DNA of 64,000 nucleotides, taken from contig JBBAAO010000001.1 in assembly GCA_041658205.1 (NCBI GenBank), positions 2,542,001 through 2,606,000 on the forward strand. Reading direction: 5' to 3'. Positions 1-7,177 of this stretch are shown here, piece after piece. A program made the position numbers and the translations under genes. Every line of letters starts with the position of its first letter. Position 1 is the first letter of the stretch. The notes beneath the pieces were generated by a model that had not been told where the DNA came from, ran no database searches, and saw only the letters and a list, made by a program, of their open reading frames with translations. Source of the DNA: Bacteroidota bacterium (GTDB taxonomy: Bacteria; Bacteroidota; Ignavibacteria; UBA10030; UBA8401).

Positions 1-123
1 AAGAAATGGAAGCGTTTACCGAAGCGCACAATGAAATATGTTGAAACGATTGAAAAACTATCCGGAGTAACCGTTTCGTTAGTGTCAGTCGGTGCACGAA
101 GAGATCAAACTATCGTTCGATAA
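1..123 (+). CDS. purA: Adenylosuccinate synthetase, C-terminal end (partial)
   Basis: The window opens inside a gene; 40 codons remain before TAA. The residues read LPKRTMKYVETIEKL, then SGVTVSLVSVGARRDQTI. This matches the extreme C-terminus of adenylosuccinate synthetase, where LPxxAxxYxxxIE and S(V/T)GxxRxxTI are conserved. The enzyme joins IMP and aspartate using GTP in AMP synthesis in the cytosol. The active-site regions lie upstream of the window and cannot be checked. A perfect hairpin follows 11 bases after the stop. The family call is firm for so short a piece because both conserved blocks are present in order and at the right distance from the stop. Confidence 0.85.
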   Translation, partial: KKWKRLPKRTMKYVETIEKLSGVTVSLVSVGARRDQTIVR

Positions 124-134
124 ATGTTCTGCAA

Positions 135-169
135 GAGCATCAATGTTGCGTAGCGCAACATTGATGCTC
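135..169. terminator. Perfect 16-bp hairpin after purA
   Basis: Arms 135-150 and 154-169 are exact reverse complements with a 3-base loop (TAG). It sits between purA and the kinase gene that starts at 180. There is no T-tract on the plus side, so it is not a textbook intrinsic terminator. It may be a processing or mRNA-stability element, or it may limit access to the downstream start codon. Confidence 0.5.
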
Positions 170-179
170 ACTACCGAAT

Positions 180-1379
180 ATGAAACTCAATACCCGCAGT
201 CCAAAATCCGGCAATATTAAAATAGCGTTGTTTGTTGCGGCTGTATGTATTGTCATACCAATCCTTCTTTATACTCATAACCTTGTTATTGATCTCCAAA
301 AAAAGCAGCGGGAAACTGCAGCGCTGTATGCTCGATCTCTTGAGTATATTGCCAACAGCAATCCCACCAGCGGGACAGATTATACGTTCATCTTTGATGA
401 AATTATCGGTGCTATAGATTTTCCTGTCATTCTCACCAACGGTGATGACAGCGAAATTAGTACAACAAAAAATATTACCATCGATTCCACTTTCTCCATA
501 GCAAAACGGAAAACAATTTTGTTTGAGATGATCAGGTCGTTGGACGAAGAGAATAAGCCGATTCTTGTGACGTATCAAGATTCACTGATACTACAGAAAG
601 TCCATTACGGTGAATCGAACCTCGTAACGCAATTGCGATGGTTGCCATTTATTGAGTTGTCCATCGCCACATTGTTCATCCTCGTCGGATATATCGGATT
701 CAGCTACATTAAACGGAACGAACAAAGCAACATTTGGGTCGGAATGGCCCGTGAAACAGCGCATCAGCTTGGAACTCCGTTAACGAGCATGATGGGATGG
801 ATTGAACTCTTGAAACATCAATCCGAAGCGAGTCCGAAAATTCTGGAAACAGTTTCGGAATTTGAGCATGATGCTCGTCGGTTAACGAAAGTAGCTGATC
901 GATTTTCAAAAATTGGTTCAAAACCGGACTTGAAAAATGAAAATGTGACGGAATTAATTCAACGAACGATCCAATATTTTGAAAAGCGCATTCCGCAAAT
1001 GGGGAAAAAAGTCGATATTTCTATTAACGCTAATGAAGGATTCACTGCACGTGTGAACAACGAACTGTTTGAATGGGTGATTGAGAACCTGATCAAAAAT
1101 GCCCTGGATGCGATGGAAGATGGAAAAGGTTCGATATCATTCTCCCTTTCGAAAGTCAGAAATAAAACGATTATTGATGTGAAGGACACCGGAAAAGGAA
1201 TCGATCCGTCATATCATAAAGATATTTTCCGTCCGGGTTTCAGCACAAAAAAACGAGGATGGGGATTAGGACTTTCACTTTCAAAACGAATTATTGAAAC
1301 ATATCACCGCGGTAAACTGAGCGTCTTAAAAAGCGCAGTCGGAGAAGGAACAACGTTTAGAATAGTGTTAAAATCGTAA
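180..1379 (+). CDS. Membrane-bound sensor histidine kinase
   Basis: A 399-residue two-component sensor. A first membrane segment at about residues 14-34 and a second at about 155-176 enclose an extracytoplasmic sensing domain of about 120 residues with no recognised fold. The cytoplasmic part begins with the H-box (ARETAHQLGTPLTS, phospho-acceptor His195). It then has an N-box (NLIKNALDAM), a G1 box (DTGKGID) and a G2 box (GWGLGLSLSK), so it is a complete HisKA plus HATPase_c kinase. The TAHQLGTPL form of the H-box is common in Bacteroidota-type kinases. The start is forced: an in-frame stop lies at 162 and no other ATG fits. There is no clear Shine-Dalgarno sequence, and a hairpin ends 10 bases upstream. 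No response regulator is adjacent, so its partner is unknown. Confidence 0.9.
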   Translation: MKLNTRSPKSGNIKIALFVAAVCIVIPILLYTHNLVIDLQKKQRETAALYARSLEYIANSNPTSGTDYTFIFDEIIGAIDFPVILTNGDDSEISTTKNITIDSTFSIAKRKTILFEMIRSLDEENKPILVTYQDSLILQKVHYGESNLVTQLRWLPFIELSIATLFILVGYIGFSYIKRNEQSNIWVGMARETAHQLGTPLTSMMGWIELLKHQSEASPKILETVSEFEHDARRLTKVADRFSKIGSKPDLKNENVTELIQRTIQYFEKRIPQMGKKVDISINANEGFTARVNNELFEWVIENLIKNALDAMEDGKGSISFSLSKVRNKTIIDVKDTGKGIDPSYHKDIFRPGFSTKKRGWGLGLSLSKRIIETYHRGKLSVLKSAVGEGTTFRIVLKS

Positions 1380-1404
1380 AAAGTTATTACTGCAACGCTT
1401 CGAC

Positions 1405-1896
1405 CTACATTGTTTGTTTCGGTTGAAACACTCTCCAACCGATCAATGCTCCTAAAAACGAAAAGAGCGTATTGGGAATAATATAAATGAAGATTGCGAG
1501 GAACGAGCCAATAATATTCGGCTCGGCATTCTTTGCATCTTCTACCATTGGATAAATTTCCGGTGGAAGATCTATTTGCATCCTCTCCGCCAATCGCATC
1601 ATCATATCAATGGCAATGTCTCCGAAGATCAACGTTACAACATACTGTATCAACACAGCAGCGATGGACGAAATTACACCGGCATAAATTCCCAGTTGAG
1701 TGCAATCTTCCCTGGTCATTTGCTCCATGTCCGGAGTAATATCTTTTTGATAGAGCATTACAGCAAGAAATCCGCCAAGCATTACACCTGCGCAGCACAA
1801 ACAATTCAAAAAATTCAGTCCGGGCACCGCCCACACTGTGGCGATCAATAAACCGCCATAGAGCGAGGGTATCAGTTTATCTGGTTTCAGATTCAT
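1405..1896 (-). CDS. Small integral membrane protein of unknown function
   Basis: 163 residues with about four hydrophobic segments. Near the N-terminus is a Cys-rich stretch (NFLNCLCCAGVMLGG), followed by a short charged loop and two more hydrophobic stretches. Membrane proteins with a 'P-x-LNxxNCxCC-GG' start occur in several bacterial groups without an assigned function; I do not recognise a named family. Its first 20 bases overlap the end of the DUF2085 gene upstream, so the two are translated together and may share a membrane role. The gene converges on the histidine kinase with only 25 bases between the stops. Confidence 0.7.
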   Translation of the reverse strand: MNLKPDKLIPSLYGGLLIATVWAVPGLNFLNCLCCAGVMLGGFLAVMLYQKDITPDMEQMTREDCTQLGIYAGVISSIAAVLIQYVVTLIFGDIAIDMMMRLAERMQIDLPPEIYPMVEDAKNAEPNIIGSFLAIFIYIIPNTLFSFLGALIGWRVFQPKQTM

Positions 1897-2353
1897 ATAC
1901 TTTTACTCTTTTCAAAAAAGTGTGAATAACATCTGTGAGCGTCTGGTGCAATAATAAAGCCAGGCCAATTCCAAAAAACGACCCCGTTCCGATGCGTGAA
2001 AATGTCGTCGACGTATATACATTCAGCAGCGACAACATACCATCTACAAACATAGGGAGTGAGACAATGAGCAACAAAATGACCGGTTGATAATTTTTTG
2101 AACGTAATGGAATTGAAAAACGAAGAACGATCAAAGCCGATAAAAATCCGATATAGATGGAAGTGCAGCGGATGCAAACAGCGAATGGTTCGTCATTGAC
2201 ATGAAATGAACGGGAATCAAACTGGTGACATACCGTGGAATATATCGAGTATAAAAGATTCGATATGATTGATCCCGATGTGAGAGGGGCAAGGACGATA
2301 CCGAGACACCATAAGGAAGCAAGACCAATCACCAAATTCAGTTCTTTTTTCAT
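1877..2353 (-). CDS. DUF2085 family membrane protein
   Basis: 158 residues with four predicted membrane segments. The signature of DUF2085 is visible: CHQ followed by RSF (about residues 42-49), then CIRCTSIYIGF (about 60-70). The paired CxRC cysteines and the CHQ motif suggest metal or redox chemistry, but the function of the family is not established. It is the first gene of a two-gene minus-strand operon with the membrane protein at 1405-1896 (20-base overlap). Upstream, on the minus strand, a TATAGT sequence lies about 13 bases before the ATG and could be part of the promoter. Confidence 0.8.
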   Translation of the reverse strand: MKKELNLVIGLASLWCLGIVLAPLTSGSIISNLLYSIYSTVCHQFDSRSFHVNDEPFAVCIRCTSIYIGFLSALIVLRFSIPLRSKNYQPVILLLIVSLPMFVDGMLSLLNVYTSTTFSRIGTGSFFGIGLALLLHQTLTDVIHTFLKRVKVYESETR

Positions 2354-2491
2354 TCTGCATCAATACTATAGCAAATTTGATAAAGAAGCAACCTGATTAC
2401 CTCGATATGCTCTTAGAACTAATTAACAAAATTCTGATTGCTTCCGTGGATTCCACTTCGTACTATTGGGCAACACAAATACGGAGCCAAT

Positions 2492-3250
2492 ATGAAACCT
2501 GCTTTTCTCTTCATTGTCGCACTTCTCAGTTCTAACCTTCTCTTCTCACAAACTGTTCCTGATCTCATTTCCGAAGCCGACAATTATTCAATCGTTTCAT
2601 TTGAAAATCAAAAAGCGTTTGACAAGTTGTTGCAAGCGGAAAAAATGGAACCGAATAATTATGGTGTACTCTGGCGCATCAGCAGAAGTTATGTAGACAT
2701 TGGCGAACACCTTCCGAACAAGACAGACGCTGATAAAGAAAAACAATTAGAGTATTATCAAAAGGCATTTGATTATGCCGATAAGGCTATTAAAGCAAGT
2801 CCGGATTCTGCAAACGGATATGTACGAAGAGCGATCGCAAACGGAAGAGTTGCCCTGTTTAAAGGAGTATGGAGCGCAATTGATTTTGTGAAACAGGTAA
2901 AAGCCGATTGTGAAAAAGCAATTTCTCTTGACCCGAACAATGCAACGGCATATTACGTACTCGGAAGAACACATATGAAGCTTTGTGAAAAATCAAAAAT
3001 GATCCGTTGGCCGCTCGGTCTCGGCTGGGCAAATATGGAAGAGTCGTTGAAGTATTTTGATAAATCAATTGCACTGAGACCTTCATTCATCTTATATCGA
3101 TTGGATGCCGCACGCGCTTACAATGAAGAAGATAATACAGCAAAGGCGAAAGAACTTCTTATCTCCATCGCCGCCATTTCCAAGCAAGATGAGGATGATG
3201 ATCAATACAAAAAGGAAGCGAAAGAACTTTTAGAAAAGCTTAGCAGATAA
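2492..3250 (+). CDS. Exported TPR protein, RMD1-like
   Basis: 252 residues from the ATG at 2492, chosen because CGGAG lies just upstream and the protein then begins with a clear signal peptide (MKPAFLFIVALLSSNLLFSQ). A longer reading frame upstream has no signal sequence and no ribosome site. The mature part is all helical and contains tetratricopeptide-type repeats (YYQKAFDYADKAIKASPDSA, CEKAISLDPNNATAYYVLG, YFDKSIALRPSFI). The arrangement resembles bacterial homologues of 'regulator of microtubule dynamics' proteins. The role is unknown; the repeats suggest a periplasmic protein-protein scaffold. It stands alone, 117 bases before the porin gene. Confidence 0.8.
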   Translation: MKPAFLFIVALLSSNLLFSQTVPDLISEADNYSIVSFENQKAFDKLLQAEKMEPNNYGVLWRISRSYVDIGEHLPNKTDADKEKQLEYYQKAFDYADKAIKASPDSANGYVRRAIANGRVALFKGVWSAIDFVKQVKADCEKAISLDPNNATAYYVLGRTHMKLCEKSKMIRWPLGLGWANMEESLKYFDKSIALRPSFILYRLDAARAYNEEDNTAKAKELLISIAAISKQDEDDDQYKKEAKELLEKLSR

Positions 3251-3367
3251 CAGACAGTAAAGTCCGTTAAAAAAGAAATTTCATCCCGGATAAAAATATT
3301 CTGTTTGCTTTTCAAAATTGGGATTGACATATTCTTAACCACAAATTATTCATTTAAGGAGGTTTAC

Positions 3368-4588
3368 GTGAAATACTTATTGACCGTTGTTATGGTTTTC
3401 ACTGTTTCCACTGCGGTGCTTGCAGGGGGATTTCAACTAAATGAGCATGGGGCTAGGGCAATGGCACAAGGTGGGGCGTGGGCTGCACGTGCCTATGATG
3501 GATCTGCTATATTCTTTAATCCGGCAGGACTTGGATTTCAATCCGGTAGTTCGGTGTATCTTGGATCGACCATCATTATGCCAACATCAAAATTTTTCGG
3601 TCCGTTGCCAAGCGTAAAAGAAACCAAAATGGTCGATCAAGTTTTTCCACCAATCAATCTCTATGGAACATATGCATTAAATGAAAACTTAGTACTGGGT
3701 ATTGGTGTAAACAATCCTTTTGGACTAGGAACCGAATGGCCGGAGAATTGGGTCGGAAATCAACTCTCCGTAAAAGTTGATCTCCAATCATTTTTTATTA
3801 CTCCAACATTAGCCTATAAAATAAGCGATCAACTTTCGCTGGGTGGCGGGTTTAATGTGGTGACAGGAGCTGTTACGTTAAGCAGATACTATATTCCTGG
3901 GGTGAAAGTAGCATTGGATTTAAGTGCAATGGGATATGGATTTAATCTTGGTGCACTATACAAATTTACTCCCGAACTATCTCTCGGCATATCGTATCGC
4001 AGTTCGGTAAAACTTGATGCTACCGGTACAGCACAATTTACACCTGACATTCCAGGCTCCACTCCATCGGGCGATGCATCCGCTGCTCTTGAACTTCCTT
4101 CAACCGCATTTGTTGGTGTAGCATATAAAGTGATGGAGAATTTTGAAGTTGAGGCAGACTATCAATATGTTGGATGGTCTACCTATAAAGAATTATTGAT
4201 AGAATTTAAAAAAGACCCTTCAAAAAACAGTCGTAATCCGAAAGATTATGAAAACACATATATTATTCGTGTCGGTGGAGAGTATACCATGGATGAGTTC
4301 CAATTTCGGGCAGGATATTTGTTTGACAATTCACCGGTAACAACAAAACATGTCGATCCATTGTTACCTGATGCCAATCGAAACGGATTTAATGTCGGTC
4401 TAGGGTATAAGATCAATGAAAATATGCATGTCGATGTATCGTATCTCTCCCTGCAGTTCGACCAGATTAAAGCAATCGGAACGGACTTTGATAATAATGG
4501 AAATCCAGGACAAACATACGGAGATTTTGATGGTACCTATAATGCCAATGCAAATCTTTTTGGTTTCAATTTTGGATATACCTTTTAA
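3368..4588 (+). CDS. OmpP1/FadL family outer-membrane transporter
   Basis: 406 residues from a GTG start at 3368. AAGGAGG at 3356-3362 sits 5 bases before it, and the protein then begins with a signal peptide ending VLAGG. The mature N-terminus (GGFQLNEHGARAMAQGGAW) and the following AYDGSAIFFNPAGL are the FadL hatch-domain signature. The rest alternates beta-strand patterns and ends in an aromatic residue (FGFNFGYTF), as expected for a beta-barrel. FadL proteins take long-chain fatty acids or other hydrophobic compounds across the outer membrane. The gene is followed 33 bases later by an SGNH hydrolase lipoprotein, which suggests uptake linked to ester hydrolysis at the cell surface. Confidence 0.9.
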   Translation: MKYLLTVVMVFTVSTAVLAGGFQLNEHGARAMAQGGAWAARAYDGSAIFFNPAGLGFQSGSSVYLGSTIIMPTSKFFGPLPSVKETKMVDQVFPPINLYGTYALNENLVLGIGVNNPFGLGTEWPENWVGNQLSVKVDLQSFFITPTLAYKISDQLSLGGGFNVVTGAVTLSRYYIPGVKVALDLSAMGYGFNLGALYKFTPELSLGISYRSSVKLDATGTAQFTPDIPGSTPSGDASAALELPSTAFVGVAYKVMENFEVEADYQYVGWSTYKELLIEFKKDPSKNSRNPKDYENTYIIRVGGEYTMDEFQFRAGYLFDNSPVTTKHVDPLLPDANRNGFNVGLGYKINENMHVDVSYLSLQFDQIKAIGTDFDNNGNPGQTYGDFDGTYNANANLFGFNFGYTF

Positions 4589-4621
4589 TATTTTTCAACT
4601 TAATCTATAAGGAGAACCGCA

Positions 4622-6076
4622 ATGAAGATGTATCAAAAAGGATTGATTCTTGGCATCATGGCTCTGCTCGTGGTCGGATGTAAAGAAGATGATGCACCGG
4701 TTGAAGCAAAAGCAAAAGCCGATGTCAAAAAGTACGTATCCATCGGGAACAGTTTGACCGCTGGATATCAATCGGGTGGATTATATAGATCTGCGCAGGT
4801 CAATGGATATCCGAATTTGATCGCAAAACAATTGGTTGCGGCCAGTGCAACAATTGGTACATTTGAAATTCCATATTGGGAAGATCCAGGTTCATACGGC
4901 GCCGATGGAAAATCATCACGTTTAGTATTGAAAAGCCTCACTGGACCTGTCATTGTCACGGAAGGTTTAGCTCCGGGAACAGCGTCAAATTTGAACCTAG
5001 CACGACCTTATGATAATTTAGGAATTCCTGGTTCGATCGTTTATGATTTTCTCGATACGACAAACTTCATATCTAAGAGCACTGCGCGAGCAAACCCATT
5101 CTTTGGACATGTTCTACGCAGCAGTTCATTTGGTGCAAGTATCTTAAAACAGGCAAAAGCATTAAATCCTGACCTTGTCTCCTTCTGGCTTGGAAACAAT
5201 GACGTTCTCGGTTATGCAACAAGTGGCGGAACCGCAAAAAGTGCATTTACCGGAACAGCTGTTCCAACACCAGCAGCTATGTTTACTTCATTCTACAATG
5301 CTGCTCTTGATTCATTGCGTGCAAACCTTCCCAATGCAAAACTGGTTGTTGGAAATATTCCTGATGTAAAAGCCGTTCCCTATTTCACCACCATAGGACC
5401 CAAAGTAGCAGCGGCATTACCTACCGGGGTTTATGCTCGTTATCAAAAAGGTGGAAATACAGGTGTTGCAATGGATTCTTCACGATTTACAGAAGCAAAT
5501 GCCCCCTTCTTGACATTAACTGCCAGCACATATGCTCCCTATATAGGTGTTGCAAGCGGAAAATGGTATAAAGACAATAAATATCCGGCATTACCTACGG
5601 GAATTGATACGACAAAGCAGTTTGGTGTGCACCCACAAAATCCATTACCGGATGCATTGGTATTGGATGCAGCAGAACAAGTTGTTGCTGCAAATGCGAT
5701 CGCTTCGTTTAACTCAACAATTGCAGCAGCAGCAACAAAGAATAATGCCGCTCTTGTCGACGTAAACACAATCTTTAATAACATTAAAGCAAATGGGATC
5801 ACCGTTGGCGGTGTAAAATACACGACTGATTTCATTACCGGACAATTGTTTAGTTTAGACGGTGTGCATCCCTCCTCAAAAGGACAAGGAATTGTAGCCA
5901 ATGAATACATCAAAGCACTCAATAAAAAATTCGGATTCTCCATTTCCGAAGTTGATGTTGCAGCCCTTCCCGGAATCTCCGTAACACCACTTGCAAAATA
6001 TGTTCCAAACAGCAAGATGATTATTGGCGATTCGTATCAATCGTGGAAACCGTTCTTGAGCTTGTGGCTGAATTAA
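4622..6076 (+). CDS. SGNH/GDSL-family hydrolase lipoprotein
   Basis: 484 residues. The N-terminus is a lipoprotein signal (lipobox VVGC, Cys20). The hydrolase signature follows: block I reads SIGNSLTAGY with the nucleophile Ser44 (GNS in place of GDS), block III reads WLGNNDVLG, and block V reads DGVHPSSKGQ with the catalytic Asp/His pair. The family includes esterases and lipases. AAGGAG lies 7 bases before the ATG. The gene follows the FadL-type porin in the same direction with 33 bases between, so the pair is probably an operon for surface lipid or ester use. A strong bidirectional terminator follows. Confidence 0.88.
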   Translation: MKMYQKGLILGIMALLVVGCKEDDAPVEAKAKADVKKYVSIGNSLTAGYQSGGLYRSAQVNGYPNLIAKQLVAASATIGTFEIPYWEDPGSYGADGKSSRLVLKSLTGPVIVTEGLAPGTASNLNLARPYDNLGIPGSIVYDFLDTTNFISKSTARANPFFGHVLRSSSFGASILKQAKALNPDLVSFWLGNNDVLGYATSGGTAKSAFTGTAVPTPAAMFTSFYNAALDSLRANLPNAKLVVGNIPDVKAVPYFTTIGPKVAAALPTGVYARYQKGGNTGVAMDSSRFTEANAPFLTLTASTYAPYIGVASGKWYKDNKYPALPTGIDTTKQFGVHPQNPLPDALVLDAAEQVVAANAIASFNSTIAAAATKNNAALVDVNTIFNNIKANGITVGGVKYTTDFITGQLFSLDGVHPSSKGQGIVANEYIKALNKKFGFSISEVDVAALPGISVTPLAKYVPNSKMIIGDSYQSWKPFLSLWLN

Positions 6077-6091
6077 CAGCTATAGTTTTTA

Positions 6092-6130
6092 AAACAAAAA
6101 CTCCCGATCATCGATCGGGAGTTTTTGTTT
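6092..6130. terminator. Bidirectional intrinsic terminator
   Basis: Arms 6092-6109 and 6113-6130 are perfect reverse complements (18 bp) with a 3-base loop. The stem has a GC-rich core (CTCCCGATC) and A/T-rich ends that give a T-tract on each strand. It lies between the convergent SGNH hydrolase and cation transporter genes and can serve both. Confidence 0.9.
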
Positions 6131-6151
6131 ATAATGCTTTCGTGAAACAAA

Positions 6152-7060
6152 TTAATGTCTTAATCCAGGTGGATGAACACTATCGTGATCATCAATCGGC
6201 TCAAGATGTGTGATAATGCGCGCCTTTTGATCAAGAGCGTGTGAAAGCGTATATTCAATATCCGTTGACACGGCGTGGGCATCTTCAAGCATTGTTCCTT
6301 TCGGGAACAGTAGGTGAAATTCCATCCAGACAGAAATTCCGCTATCCCGATATCGAAGCTCGTGATAATGTAATCCCCGTTTTGTTGTCTCCTCTTGCAG
6401 TATTGCATGAATCTTTTTTTCAAGCTCCGGATTCGCTTCATCCATTAATCCGCCGACAGATTGGCGAACAAGTTTTCCCCCTTCCCACAAAATATTCAAT
6501 GCTACGGCTATTGCAACCAACGGATCGAATGGTAACCATCCGGTAAATTGTGTCAATAACAGTCCCGCTACAACACCAAAACTTGTCCAGGAATCAGTGA
6601 GGACATGTTTACCATTTGCGATCAGAATTAATGAGCTTGATTTCTTTCCGCGCCACACTAAAAATCCGCCGAGACCCAAATTAATGACCGATGCGCCGAA
6701 AATGATGTATGTTCCATAGTCAAGATTTTGCAGGACAATGCCGGTGACTAATTTTGAGACCGATTCATAGATGATAAACAGTGCTGCGATGATAATCAGT
6801 CCACCTTCAATACCGGCGGAAAAAAAACTGATTTTATCATGTCCATACAGATGACTTTCATCCGCCGGCTGGTAGCTGAGCCACATGCTGTATGCAGCGA
6901 ATGCCACGGCGATAATGTGCACAACCGACTCTGCCGCATCGGAAAGAATTGCTGCAGATCCGGTAATAAGGTAAGCATACCACTTCCCGACCAGCATCAA
7001 TACGCCGATGGCGAGGGAGAGACGGATAGCAAACTGTTGTTGTTGTCGTTGAGAATTCAT
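6152..7060 (-). CDS. Cation diffusion facilitator (CDF) transporter
   Basis: 302 residues from the ATG at 7060 (a TTG one codon upstream is less likely). Six membrane segments occupy roughly the first 210 residues, followed by the cytoplasmic CDF dimerisation domain. Motifs include SDAAESVVH in TM2, YGHDK after it, and GKHVLTDSWTS in TM5 with the HxxxD metal pair. In TM2 the usual D/HxxxD site reads ExxxH, which differs from typical zinc/iron exporters such as FieF. The C-terminus is His-rich. Family members export Zn, Fe, Mn, Co or Ni from the cytoplasm using the proton gradient; the metal cannot be told from the sequence. Confidence 0.88.
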   Translation of the reverse strand: MNSQRQQQQFAIRLSLAIGVLMLVGKWYAYLITGSAAILSDAAESVVHIIAVAFAAYSMWLSYQPADESHLYGHDKISFFSAGIEGGLIIIAALFIIYESVSKLVTGIVLQNLDYGTYIIFGASVINLGLGGFLVWRGKKSSSLILIANGKHVLTDSWTSFGVVAGLLLTQFTGWLPFDPLVAIAVALNILWEGGKLVRQSVGGLMDEANPELEKKIHAILQEETTKRGLHYHELRYRDSGISVWMEFHLLFPKGTMLEDAHAVSTDIEYTLSHALDQKARIITHLEPIDDHDSVHPPGLRH

Positions 7061-7064
7061 CAAT

Positions 7065-7070
7065 ATTATA
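7065..7070 (-). promoter_or_regulatory. Possible -10 box for a leaderless CDF transcript
   Basis: On the minus strand TATAAT lies only 4 bases before the ATG of the transporter, and no Shine-Dalgarno sequence is present. If it is used, transcription would start at or beside the start codon. The matching -35 is weak, so this is tentative. Confidence 0.3.
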
Positions 7071-7116
7071 GTACAAATTATTTGATATTGAAGAAATACA
7101 AATTTTGCTCTTTAAA

Positions 7117-7151
7117 ACAGAAAGTCCTGAATTACATTCAGGACTTTCTGT
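7117..7151 (-). terminator. Intrinsic terminator after the beta-helix T9SS gene
   Basis: Arms 7117-7132 and 7136-7151 pair perfectly (16 bp, loop of 3). Read on the minus strand, the stem is followed by TTTAAAG. It lies 27 bases past the stop of the gene at 7178-8986. Confidence 0.8.
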
Positions 7152-7177
7152 CAATGAAATTGAAATGTGCTTCAGAA

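Noticed and set aside
3324..3352. TTGACA-N17-TATTCA upstream of the FadL-type gene as its promoter
   Set aside because: It would start transcription at about 3359, inside the AAGGAGG ribosome site at 3356-3362, so it cannot serve the GTG start at 3368.
5539..6015. 158-codon open frame on the minus strand, opposite the SGNH hydrolase gene
   Set aside because: It is antisense to a well-supported gene, has no ribosome site and its product matches no protein pattern; the frame is a by-product of codon bias.
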